Below are positions 1-11,700 of a stretch of 64,000 nucleotides of DNA, in pieces (position 1 is the first letter of the stretch; every line of letters starts with the position of its first letter). The notes below the pieces were generated by a model. It searched no databases, was not told where the DNA came from, and was given only the letters and a program-made list of their open reading frames with translations. The translations under genes and the position numbers were made by a program. This DNA is from Thereva unica (taxonomy: Eukaryota; Arthropoda; Insecta; Diptera; Therevidae), in the NCBI GenBank assembly GCA_949987705.1, contig OX465282.1:66027922-66091921 (forward strand), read 5' to 3'.

Positions 1-899
1 CTTTTCTTAGGTAACTTAGCTTGTGCTCGTTACAGTGGTAACACAAAAACAATTGGAAAACCGAAGAGTGTATTAAGGTAATGCCCCAACTTAAAACTAG
101 TTAGGAGTGAAGACCTTAGAAATGTATTCGAAAAATGGAAAGAAAAACTCAAGTCGAATTGTGTTATTTGGGGGGATATGGGTAATAATGTCCGCTGAGG
201 ATCCAAGTCACTTTATGACTTCCAGCTAAGGTGCTTGAACTACTAGCGAATAGTATTTTAAAGCAGTTCATCGTCGGCGGTTGCACTGTTTACTCGCTAA
301 AAAATTTCTTAAGTCCAACGGAAATTGTAGCCTCGAAAGTGAAATTAAGCTGATTAATTAGAATTAGTGATTTATGTAAATTAGTTATATAAAAAATGAG
401 TTTTACTTTTAATTGTTTATGTGCTTGTTGAATAAGTATTTGAACTACTTTACTGCAAAACAAATTGGTAATTTTGTGTGAAATGTTTCAATAATCTAGA
501 ATTATCTAAAGTGATTAGTAGTGGCAATAAGATTTATAAATATAAATGTTTAAAAAGTGAAGATGTTACGCAGCCTAGAGCACACAATTGGAACGGATTT
601 ATGATATTGTAGGTAATTTGAAAACAAAAAATTGTTACAATATGATATTAAAATGTAAAATTATTCGAATAAAAGCTTAAAGTTTGAATTTCAAAACAAG
701 ACTGGAAGGATTGGTAATAAAGTTTGTCAATGTTGAAAAGTCTGAATATATACTATAAAATGAATTATAAAATCAATAATTTTGGGATGTACGTTGTTGT
801 TGATGCTTTAAACTAATATTTTCACAAATTTTTAATATCGAATTAGCATTTCCTATCGAGGATTCACCTATAAAACAATCTTTCATATTTGCTGGTAAA
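1..899. other. AT-rich sequence, nothing recognised
   Basis: No coding sequence, RNA gene or terminal repeat is visible here. The short open frames have no family features. The last part runs into the dispersed repeat that follows. Confidence 0.5.
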
Positions 900-1370
900 G
901 GCTTTTTAGTGGATTCAGATAAGCAAAACATAAGCAATTTTTTTTGGAACATGTTAGTTACATCGAATACTAGGCGAAATGGACATTTTCTGCTTCTAGC
1001 AACCGCCGCTACGTAAGTTATCGGCCATTTTGTGAAAAATTTTCTGTTTTGGTCGTTCTTTCTAATTATAGATAGATGCATATATCTAGGTATATGTTGA
1101 TCCGAAAAAAGCGAAAAATAGGGACTTTTCGTTATGATATTGGCTATCAGCGGTTACATCATGAAATTTTTACCTGCACACATAACCTCAAAAAATTTAA
1201 AAACTGCTAAATTTTAGTTCTTTGGTTGTAACTTTGCATTTTTTCAGGGAACTTTCATGGTTTTTCAGAGATTATACCTACTTTATAATTTGAACAATAA
1301 CTGGTTAAAATTTCAAGTCAAAATATCTTATGCAAGTGCCAAAAATTGACTTCAAATTTGACCCTTTATA
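900..1370. repeat. Dispersed repeat, inverted copy of hAT interior (44990-45420)
   Basis: Read on the minus strand, this segment matches 44990-45420 over several hundred bases with many substitutions. Shared landmarks include the stretches around 1000-1080 and 45280-45350, and the run around 1150-1215 matched at 45140-45230. The other copy lies inside a hAT element at 43343-45582, so this is probably a decayed internal piece of a relative. No terminus is visible. Confidence 0.65.
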
Positions 1371-1686
1371 CTACCATTCCGTCATGTCGTTCAGGTCATG
1401 GTGCAATGTTTAGAAGTAAGCTTGGTTTGAAGAATAGAGGAGAATAGAAAAGGTTAGAGCGGGTCAGGAGGGTGTAGAAGAAAATGTTGATGAGCCTTAT
1501 GTTTGAGCTCTAAGGTATTGCACGAATTCGGAAATACTGATTGCGGGAGACACCGACCGACACCGAGCTAGTCTTGTGTTGCGGTAAAAATATTGTGGTG
1601 CAGACAGGAGGTCCTGAATTTCTGTGGAACAGTCGCTGTGGTAATAGCGGTAAAGTATAGAGAGGGCTGTTACATTCCTACGGTGC
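1371..1686 (-). pseudogene. LINE A 3' end, truncated and deleted copy
   Basis: This matches 25857-26235, the 3' UTR and ORF end of LINE A, in the same orientation. It has lost about 80 bp (the equivalent of roughly 26041-26125). On the minus strand it still encodes a stretch resembling the LINE A carboxy terminus (SILYRYYH, STEIQDLL, RNTRLAR). It is 5' truncated and cannot be functional. Confidence 0.8.
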
Positions 1687-2770
1687 ACATACGGCAAAAT
1701 AGCTGTTTTAGGTGGTCACAAATTCAAATCAACTTTAATATAAGGTCTAAATTTTCTTGTATTCTTCAAATCAAGTAGTTAGTCCATCGTGCTGGCCATA
1801 AATATGTGGTATGTTATGTTATGGAAAAAGGGTAGGTCATTTAAAAAAATTTCTTAGCTGTAAACAGACGTACGGTTAATTTTTTTATTTATACATTAGT
1901 CAAAATATATAAACTTTTATTAAATAGTAGTTTAGTGTCGAAAAATAATGAAATAATAAAATTTGCAACAAAAAACCTAACCTGAAAATGTTGTCGTTTT
2001 TGCGGTGGCATTTTTGGTATATAAAGTTTAAAAATTCAAATTTTAAATAACTGTGCATGATAGTACAACTCTTTACGAAGAAATGAGGCTTCGAAAAAAT
2101 GCTCTACGATATCAGGGAGCTCGAATGATTTTACGAAAACGCCTTTTTTACAAAAATCGGAATTTCACAAATATTTTTAAAAATTTCGTGCCAAAAAAAA
2201 CTGTGAATTTTCAGATAGCCAAAAGCAATATTTTTACCAAGTAAAAAGTTTCTGGGTTTCTTTAATAAAAAGTAAAAAATAAATGAAAAATCGCGATTTT
2301 TGCTCTTTTCTCTATATATAAGGCCCTAATCAATATTTCATAACACATCTTTTTGTTTTATTAGCTACAAACCATTTTTTTTGGCTTTCGCGATTTTTTT
2401 AGGTTAGGTTCGCCAATGAAATTCCGGAAAAACACGCTACCTTTCTTCAAATAAATTGTTCTACACGCTCATACTTTTTGTTTCCTGCCTTCAATTGTCT
2501 GGAATTTATCATTGTGAATACGAAGATTGATTGGACTAATATTGAACAAGTTCAATGAATATAAACTGTTAAAAGACAGTTTTAATATATTTAAGTGTTT
2601 GTTTCAAAATTGTTAATTGTTGTTGCTATAAAGCCTTACTATCCTGAGGAAGCTTTGGCTCAAACATCTGGAAAGAAGATTACATTCATTGGCAAAAAGG
2701 TGCGAAATCGCGAGACGCTAACATCTATCCACCTTACAATGTAATAGCACAAACAACTAGTTGGGATGTG
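1687..2770. other. AT-rich sequence, nothing recognised
   Basis: I see no gene or repeat boundary in this stretch. The open frame at 2053-2244 has no recognisable features and is probably fortuitous. Confidence 0.4.
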
Positions 2771-2986
2771 CGTTTGATCCCTTCGGTCCACACGATCAAC
2801 TTCCCAACACGGAATAAACTGTCTTCTTACAAAATAGTAATACGTTTAGCACTAGTGGGAAATTGACTAGTATCAGAACTGGTGGCAAAGTAATCCTGAG
2901 AGAAGCTTTTTTTTTCCTGTGTGAGGTATTAGGTCCAAAGGTACTGCGGCCATTTAGTTGGCCTATTGTACTACAACCCCTACACC

Positions 2987-3732
2987 TCATATTTGTAGGC
3001 CAGACCGCCTGAACAAGTTCAGCAGTCTGCCTAGTGGTTTGTCGCTTAGACTTGAGTGTTCGAGCAGGGACTTCTCGAACAAAGAGACCCTGCTCCTCGC
3101 TATTGCAGGGCACTCACAGAGAACATGGAGGGCAGACTCATCCTCTTCTAGGCAGAGCCTACATGTAGGGTCCTCCGCCCTTCCTATCCTCCATAAGTGG
3201 TAATTTAGGGCACAGTGTCCGGTAATTAAGCCAACAAGTGTCCTAACATCACTCCTACTGCGCCGTAATAATTCCTTGGCCGTCTTAGGGGACGGCCCTG
3301 GAAGGAACCGCTTAGAGTTGGCCAGTCCAGGCGCGGACCTCCAGCGTTCAATATGTTTCATCAAGGTCCGATCGGCCAGGGCACTTTGCAGAAAGCTGGA
3401 CGGTGCCCCAATAACCGGCTCTGGACCAATGAATGCAATATCAGAGCCCTGTTTAGCCAGGGCATCCGCACTTTCATTGCCTTCGAAGCCCCGGTGACCC
3501 GGGACCCAGACAAGTGTAATTTGATTGAGAACACCCAACTCATGAAGAGCACGTTGGCAGTCCCAAACTAATTTCGACTTGGTCCTACGGGACGTTATCG
3601 CTCTAATTGCCGCTTGGCTATCAGAGAAGATAAAAATCCGTTTATTTTGGTAGGCCCTTCTTAAGTTCTCATGAGTGCATGCCAGAATAGCGTACACCTC
3701 TGCTTGAAAGACAGTTGCCAGAGTGCCTAGAC
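2987..3732 (-). pseudogene. LINE RNase H and C-terminal zinc region (part 2 of a split element)
   Basis: On the minus strand an open frame gives the second half of an RNase H domain (YAIL, FSDSQAAI, LVWVPGHRGFEGNESAD). A cysteine/histidine cluster (CRLCLEEDESALHVLCECPA) follows near the end, typical of LOA/I/R1-group LINE carboxy termini. Reading upstream through 3733, the frame GLGTLATVFQAEVYAIL joins naturally to the fragment at 18950-19645 once the 15.2-kb insertion and one copy of its 8-bp duplication are removed. The element is therefore a 5'-truncated LINE interrupted inside RNase H. The 3' UTR probably lies at about 2770-2986, but no poly(A) tail is clear. Confidence 0.85.
3725..3732. 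repeat. Left target site duplication GCCTAGAC
   Basis: The eight bases GCCTAGAC directly precede the foldback terminus CAGGGATCG. They recur exactly after the opposite terminus at 18950-18957. An 8-bp duplication is the hAT signature. Confidence 0.92.
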
Positions 3733-5319
3733 CAGGGATCGTAACTGTTATAACTTATATCGAAAAAATCGGAAAATAATAATTATTTTGAGATATATTT
3801 GATTTAAGACAACAGTAACAGTTAAATTTTACCAAAAATAATAAAAGTTATTTTTAACTCTAATTTTTGCCTATTGTTTTAAATCTTTTAAAACTGTTAT
3901 TAAAGATTTTTGTTTTTTTCTGTCCGAAATAATAATTAAAATGGACTTTTATTTTTAAAATCAAAAATAACTGTTAAAAAAGACTTTTATTTTTTTCTGT
4001 CTTGCATAAAAGTCTTTTTAAGATTTTTATTTTTCCAGTTTTTCTATAAAAGTCTTTGAAGACTTTTATTTTTAAAATATAAAAATAAAAGTCTTTTGCT
4101 GAAAACAGATAAATAGTCCATTCAAAACGTTAAGAAAATCGAACCCTAAAGGTCTTTGGGGTCGCTCATCACGAAAATCGGGGTCCTGCGGTCCTAAAAC
4201 ATGGGCGTCACCCTTAAAAATGCAAAAAAACACCCCTTTTTGGGGGATTTTCGCGATTATTTCGATAATAATGAAAACTAATGCAATGAAATACTCTTTT
4301 TTAATATTTATTTGCGAAGGTATTTGATTTGTCCAGTGTTGGGAAAAATTTAATCTGATTGATGATTAATGATTTAGACTAAAAGCTGTAGTCTGTAATC
4401 ATGATTAGAGATTGATATATTTAATCAGAGAAGTAATCATTTTAGGTGATTGATGATTGATCAATTTCAACCGCAATCATGATTAAATGATTAAAATTTT
4501 AGATTAAAAATGAATTTTTTTGGAGATGTTAAGTTTTAACGTTGGATTTCTATTCTTTAATGTTTTATTTGAATATTTTATTTTGTGAATCCGTCAGTTA
4601 AGAGTTTTGTGGTCAAAATTTGTGAATTAAAAAGTGGGAATAATTTTGGCAATTGTGCTCCGATTGCACTGAAAATCGGCCCAGAATTTTTACATTTAAG
4701 TACTGTAATTTTAAAATTATCTTTTATATTTTATTAGTTCATTTTAAAAAGCATGTTTGTAGTTTTTGATGTGAAAACTTTTTAGGCACGTTGGACAATT
4801 TTCCGTCACAGTCATTTTTTATGCGTACCGTGGGACAAATTTTCCTTTGGGGATTTCAGTTTTTATTGTATGAGTTAGTACCATGTACTACGTAATATAT
4901 GTATACTATGTTTTATGTACTAAGTGTGTACTATGTAGTAGGTATACTATGTACTCGGACTATGCACTATTCGCTATGATTATGAACTATGTATTATGCA
5001 GTATGTACTACGTACTGTATACTATAAACTATGTATTATCTACTATGTACTATGTACCAGGTATTGTGTACTATGTATTATGTACTAGGTATTATGAATA
5101 TATAGTACATAGCTCTGTTGTATTTTGTACTATGTAGTAGATGGTATGATTAGGCACCATATACTCTGAGCTATGTTCTATGTACTATTTATTATGTACT
5201 ATGTACTAGGCATTATGTACTATGTATTATCTATACACGGTATATTATGTATTACGTATTACGTACTAAATATTATGTACTATGCACCATAAATTATATA
5301 CCATGTACTACGCACTATG
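3733..5319. repeat. Left arm of the foldback element
   Basis: The reverse complement of this arm is found in order within 16380-18949, interrupted there by one insertion. Sub-blocks are AT-rich direct repeats of the TAAAAGTCTT type (about 3930-4100), a block with repeated ATGATTAATGATT-like words (4335-4500), and a TACTATG-type minisatellite (4870-5319). Confidence 0.88.
4870..5319 (+). repeat. TACTATGTA-type degenerate minisatellite
   Basis: The stretch is built from imperfect copies of short words such as TACTATGTA, TATTATGTA and TACTACGTA. It continues past the BEL insertion at 14004-14034. The inverted counterpart is 15271-15287 plus 16363-16860. The apparent tyrosine-rich open frames on both arms are translation of this repeat, not genes. 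Confidence 0.85.
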
Positions 5320-5776
5320 TGTTAAACGATGAGGAAACAAACAACTGATTGTAAAAATGTTAACGTTGAGGAAACAAAACAACTGAATTTTTATATCTTT
5401 AACCGTTGACTCGTTTATTAAAACTCCAAAACTTCTTATGAGCTAGCCAAATTTATAGCACCCAAAAGTGCATATATAAACATTATCTTCGATTTTATTC
5501 AATAAAAACAACATACATATTGACACTTATTCAAAGTGATGAGTGGACAAATAATATCATTACAAAAATTTATTGCCGGTCGCCACACATGACGCATTTA
5601 AGTTTATTCACCTGATTATGTTCAGGTGAATAAACTGCTGATTAGACTATTATTTAATGTTAATGCACTTACAGGTGAAGTGCATTGATTTAATGCAGCT
5701 AAAAGAATTTCGTCATGTGTGACTTCCGCTGTGTGCCTTAAGTTAATTAAAGATTTTTTTATATGTGAGCTGAACA
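5320..5776 (-). repeat. BEL element LTR (3' LTR)
   Basis: This 457-bp terminal repeat runs TGTT...AACA and is identical to 13542-13998 except for one base I can see (g at about 5705, c in the other copy). With the element on the minus strand this is the 3' LTR. The polyprotein stop codon lies inside it. An AATAAA-type signal is visible on the minus strand near 5500. Nested inverted repeats at about 5583-5722 could fold into a three-stem structure. Confidence 0.95.
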
Positions 5777-8700
5777 TTCTCCCGCCTCCAAATTAATTTG
5801 CGGTAGCTCGAAACTAGGCCACGACCTTCGGGGACGTAGCCTGGGTGCTGGTGTTGGCCTTGTGGAGGCTCTTGAGAACTTGACGCCGCCGTGTTGTTTG
5901 CACCGTGCAAAAATGATGATTCCGATAATGATGAAAACGACGATATATGTGCTGCCGTAGTGGTGTAGGTCATGGATGTTGATAGTTGGAAGGTTATCTA
6001 ATACTCGTTGCTGCTGTTTAAGTGCATTTTCTAGTCCAGCTACGTCGGCGCTGTTAGCTTCTTGAACAAGCTGGGGAATCATGGAAATTGCCGAATTGTT
6101 ATTGAGATTTGTGCTCAACTGGATGTGATTCATTAGAGCCGCATTTTCTGGGATTAATGATGCCTGCATTTTATTTTGTCCTTTATTTGACCTGATATAT
6201 AGGGTTTGGTGATTGATGATGCATTCACCAAATATAGTAATTATTCCATTTTCTATTAATGAGATTGTATGCAGTGTATGCCCGCAAGTAACTTCAACCT
6301 GTAACTCTTCCCTTAATGTAAATAACCATGCATTTGAATTATGTAGCCGTTTCCACTGATTTTCTGCCTGGGCAGTTTTTAATTTGCAAAATGGCGATAT
6401 TTTATTTTCATTGTTAAGCAGCTCCATTTCGCAGTGGCTTTGATTTGATCTCAATGTGAATAAGGGATGCTTCAGATTGCACATCAGTTTTTCAGGTGAC
6501 AAAGATTCACAGTTTCTAATATCTTCCTCCCGTATAGGAGTGAATCTGTCTTTTCGATGGTTCACGGCTAGGTATTTGCTGGATGGATTCACATAGATGT
6601 ATTTGTCGTTAACAGTGGCAGGTATCGGTATGAGCTCATACAATCTATAGGATTCTGTGTTCAGAAGTGGAATACGGATGTCGAATAAAATATTGTTTTC
6701 AGTGATTCTTGTTCTTACGTGCATGGTACTGTATAAGTTTAGTAGGTTCCTTGAACCTCCAGATCCAGGTAGCTGGGCATTGGGTGGTAGATGTTCCCGA
6801 ATTATTTTTAGTTGGTCGCTAAGTTGAGTCGGTGTTAATAATAGCGTGTTGATTTTCCCACGTTTCACGTCCATTACGACTGATAATATTTCCCTTTGAA
6901 TATTTTGTAGTGTCATTAAGCTTAGTGTTATTAAAAGCGCTGCTGAATTGAATGTTTGGTGAGCCCTGACTTCATATTGTGAATGATTGAGTTGCGTCGT
7001 AATTTCTTGGATCTGATTCTCAATCATTATAATTTGATGTTGAACACTATCGTGATTTTTCTTCATTATATTTACTGTGCTCTCGATTATTGAAGTCTGA
7101 TTTTTCAACAGTTGCCTTTTGAGATTCTCATTGTCCTTGATTTCCTGTATTTGTTGTTCATATTGATCTGCAAATTCCTGGTCAAGGATGCCGAATAGTT
7201 TGTTGGCAATGGTTCCCACAAATTCAAAAGGTGCTCTCTTGCTACGGATGTGTGTGTCCTCATTTTGTTGATAGAGGAGTTGATTGATGTTCTCAGCGTC
7301 TATTAATTGTTGCTTAAATTGTCGAGATGAAGCAATACATAAATTTCTTGATAGCCGGTTTTCTTCCTCGCACAGAATGCTTAATCTTCTAATGGATTTT
7401 TTAATGCCGTAATATTCCTTCCAGTATGTTGATAGGTTGTGATATACTAGGAGATTCCACTCGCTAAAATATAATTGCACTTCTGCGATGTCGTCAAAGT
7501 AAATACCTTCTCTATTCTTAAGTGTGGACACTTTATACGGTGTAACCAGATTCTCAGCCGATATTATAGCGATGAAGGTAGTAATGATGAATAAACAGCT
7601 CAACAGATTTGGTCGATATGTGCGCTGAGGACATGGTTTCCGTTCTTGCTTGCTTATCTTTGCCTCTTTTGATTGACTTATGTGATGAGCGGCCCTTTTG
7701 CGGTTCTTAGGGTTTCGGGCATTTGCTTTCGGTTGTGTTGACGATAGTTCCTCTCCACAGTCTTTCATCTCTTCACCCATGATGTTGGTTAATGTGCCTG
7801 GCTCTTCGTCGCTGTTGCTACTGACTACTGGTAGTAGAGATAATTTTACTACCGGTCTCTTTAACATTCCCGTTTTGGTTTGTAATGTTACAACTCTGAC
7901 CAGTCCATCAGCCCCTGGGTGTGTTGCAACTACTCTTCCAAGAGCCCATCTAGCAGGTGGTAGGTTATCGTCCTTGATTAAGACAAGGTTACCTATTTTC
8001 AAATTGTCCTGTTTCTGGTTCCACTTAGGTCGGCATTGTAGCCTCCCAATATATTCCATGGACCATTTTTTCCAGAATTCCTGATACATTCTGTCCAGTC
8101 GATCCCATCGCTTTAGTAGATTCGGATTGATTTCTAAATGGTTTCGATCTGGTAGCGACAAAATAGGTGCGCCTGTCAAAAAATGTCCAGGAGTTAATAC
8201 TTCTAGATTGTCTGGATCTTCCGATAACGGACATAGGGGGCGGGAATTCAGACATGCTTCTATTTGTGTCATTAATGTGGCCATCTCCTCATAAGTTAAT
8301 CTTGTTTCTCCAATCGCTCTTCGCATATGATGCTTGGTTGATTTCACTCCTGCCTCCCACAATCCTCCGAAGTGTGGGGATGATGGTGGGATGAAGTGCC
8401 ACTGTGTTCCATCTTCTCTTAAGGCTTCACTGACTTCTGCTCTATAGGAATGTTGTCGGTGAAGATCGCTAATTATTCGACTAGCGCCAACGAAGTTTGT
8501 AGCATTGTCACTATATACGTGTGCAACAGGCCCTCTACGGTTGACTAGCCTTTTAAATGCTGCAATGAATGCCTTAGATGTGAGGTCCGTTACTACTTCA
8601 ATGTGCATGGCCTTGGTAGTGAGGCATACGAAAATTGCGATATATCCCTTGTGGGTTCGACTACCTCTGCCCGTGGTGGCCAGTAGATCAAAGGGACCGG

Positions 8701-11700
8701 CATAGTCCACGCCAGTATGCGTAAATGGTCGACTGGGAGTAACTCTAGCTTTCGGCAGCATACCCATTAATTGCTGTGACATCTGCTTTTTGTATCGATG
8801 ACATTTGATACATTTGTGAATGTGGCCCTTCACTGCCTTTAGTCCATTCAATATCCAATAGCGTTGACGGATTATTTCCAGAGTTAAGGTGTTTCCTCCG
8901 TGGAGTGTCTTCTGATGAGCTTCGTCTATGATGAGTGAGGTTATTTCACCCTTGTGAGGAATTATAATGGGATGTTTTTGGGCATAGTCTAAGGTTGACT
9001 TGTCTAACCTTCCACCAACACGTATGAGTCCGTTTACGTCCAGAAAGGGGTTTAGTGTAATCAGTCGGCTTGACTTTGATAATTCTTGTCCCTTTTTTAG
9101 CTTCTCCAGTTCCTCTTTAAAATGTTCTTTTTGAGTTATTTGGATTATTGGGGGTAATGCGTTTTCAATTTCTTCAACCGTGAGAGGACCAGTAATTCGT
9201 TTGTTACTAGTCTTCATGCAATTGGTTATAAATCGTTTACAATATGCTATGATCCGCAGTAGCTTTCTCAATGATGAATAATTTTGCAGCAAGGATTCAA
9301 TCCTATTTTCGTTGACTTCCAATGTTGCCGTGTTGATTACAGCTTTTCTCTGTTCTAAGTCTGTTTCCTCTATTTCACTTGCTGGATATATAACTTGATC
9401 GTTTTTGAGCCACTGTGGACCTTCCCACCACAACGTGTTTGCTTTTAATTTCGAAGGAGATAACCCTCTTGACGCTATGTCAGCTGGGTTTTCAGCTGAT
9501 CTTATATGACGCCATAATTCCTTACTAGTTGCTGATTGAATCTCTGACACTCGGTTGCCGACAAAGGTTTTCCATTTATGTGGGTCCTGGCAAATCCACG
9601 ATAGTACAATCTTTGAATCTGTCCAGGCGTAATATGGCACATCTGGAATTTCTAAGCTGTCTATGGTTTCCCGTAATAATTTGGCAAGAAGAGTTGCTCC
9701 ACACAATTCTAGACGTGGTAGGGATAATTTTGATTTTAGGGGAGCAACCTTTGTTTTAGCCGTTAGCAACGATACTGTTGTTTTTTCTCCACATATCGTT
9801 CTGAAGTAAATTGCAGCACTATATGCTTTTTCTGATGCGTCTGAAAATCCGTGCAATTCGTAATGGTGTGCTTCTCGAGAGTATCCAATCCATCGTGGTA
9901 CGTGGATTTGCATTAAGCAGGGAAGTTCTGCCTGAATTTTTTCCCATTTTAGACTGACTTCTTGGGGTAGTGGTTCGTCCCAATCTAGGCCTTCTGTCCA
10001 TAGTTCTTGGAACATTAGTTTAATACTTATAGTAATTGGTGCTAGTAGTCCTATTGGGTCGAAGATTTTGGCAGCTTGTGACAATAATTCACGCTTACTT
10101 AGGGGTGGTTTATTGTCTTTCGTGTTGACCTTTATTTTGAAGAGGTCAGTAGATGGACTCCAATGCACTCCAAGTGCCTTTATCGATCTTTCTTGGTCAA
10201 AGTCGAACTCTGGGGCAACCTCTCTCAGCTGCCATGGTAGCTTCTGTAGCAATTCCCTGCAGTTACTATTCCATTTTCTCAAATTAAATCCCCCTTTTTT
10301 GAGCGAGGTGATTAATTGAGAACTTATTTCAATTGCTTCTTCTACGGAGTCTCCTCCTGATACAATATCGTCCACGTAAGTATCTCGCATTATAACTCTT
10401 TCTGCTAACGGAAAATCTGTTGATGTATCCTTAGCTAATTGTTGAAGTGTTCGAATTGCCAGGAATGGTGCGCTTGCAGTCCCATAGGTAACAGTCGTTA
10501 AATTGAATTCCTTGATGGGTTCGTCTGGAGAATTTCGCCACAGAACACGCTGATAATTTTGATCTCTGACGTCAACCTTTATTTGACGGTACATTTTTTC
10601 AATGTCTGATGTAAATACTACTTTATGTTTTCTCCATCTGATTAAAATTGAGACTAACGTTTGTTGTATCTGTGGGCCAGTTAATAGAATCTCGTTTAAG
10701 CTTTCGTGATTTTGACGTTTGGCGGTACCATCAAATACGACTCTTAGTTTCGTCGTTGTGCTGTCCTCCTTCATTACTGCATGATGAGGTAAGTAATAGG
10801 CTGTATCTATGTGATCAGTTACTGGAATCATGTGTCCGAGCTGCAGGTATTCTTTCATAAACTCCTTATACATGATTTCGAATGATTTGTTTGTTTTAAA
10901 CTTTTTTTCCATTTGGAGTAATCGTGCTAAAGCGAGTTCCTTGGATCCTCCCAAATTGGAATCTTCAGGGTTCTTTTTGAATGGAAGCCTTACAATGTAC
11001 TGACCGTTAGCTGCTCTTTTATATGTTGTTCTATAGTGAGTCTCGCATATTATGTCCTCAGTTGTTAGAACTGCATTAGTGGTTAGTTCTTCTAATTCCC
11101 AGAATCTGCGTATTTCTTCGTTTAGGCCAACTTCACTGATATAACATTGTAGGTTTGTGTTTGATGACTCTTGCTCAACTTCGCCTGATAGAATCCACCC
11201 CAATTCTGTTTCCTGTGCTATGGGAGATCCCGGTGGTCCGCGTAATACATTCCCCAGTAAGATTCTTCCAAATACTTCTGCTCCGATTATAATATCGATT
11301 TTACCAGGGACATCATATTTAGGGTCTGCTAGGGTAAGGTTCTTGGTATGTGTCCACGTTGTTTTTGGAAAGATCCTTTCAGATGGCAGCAATCTTGTAA
11401 GATTTTTTAACACTAGTGCCGTAGTTGTTGTCGAATACTCTGATGTAAATCTCGGTTTAATCGTCAGCTTGATGCATGCCTTGATGGTTTCTAACGTTGA
11501 TCCGCCTACGCCAGTTACTCTTGCGGAGATGCGCCTCCTTGGTAATTGTAAGCGCTGAACGGCATTTTCTGTTATGAAGCTTGCTTGAGCCCCTTGATCA
11601 ACAAGAGCTCGAAGCACTACCAATTTTCCATTTTTTCCAACTGCTGTTACTTCTGCTGTAGCCAGTAGAACGGGGTGATGAACTAGGCTCTCTGCTACGT

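Noticed and set aside
4883..5137. Tyrosine-rich open frame, and its mirror at 16634-16840
   Set aside because: It is translation of the TACTATGTA minisatellite; the arms of the foldback give the same peptide.
4870..5319. CRISPR-like array
   Set aside because: Repeats are short, contiguous and degenerate, without regular unique spacers, and the genome is eukaryotic.
7698..8084. Plus-strand open frames across 5759-13270
   Set aside because: They are antisense shadows of the BEL polyprotein.
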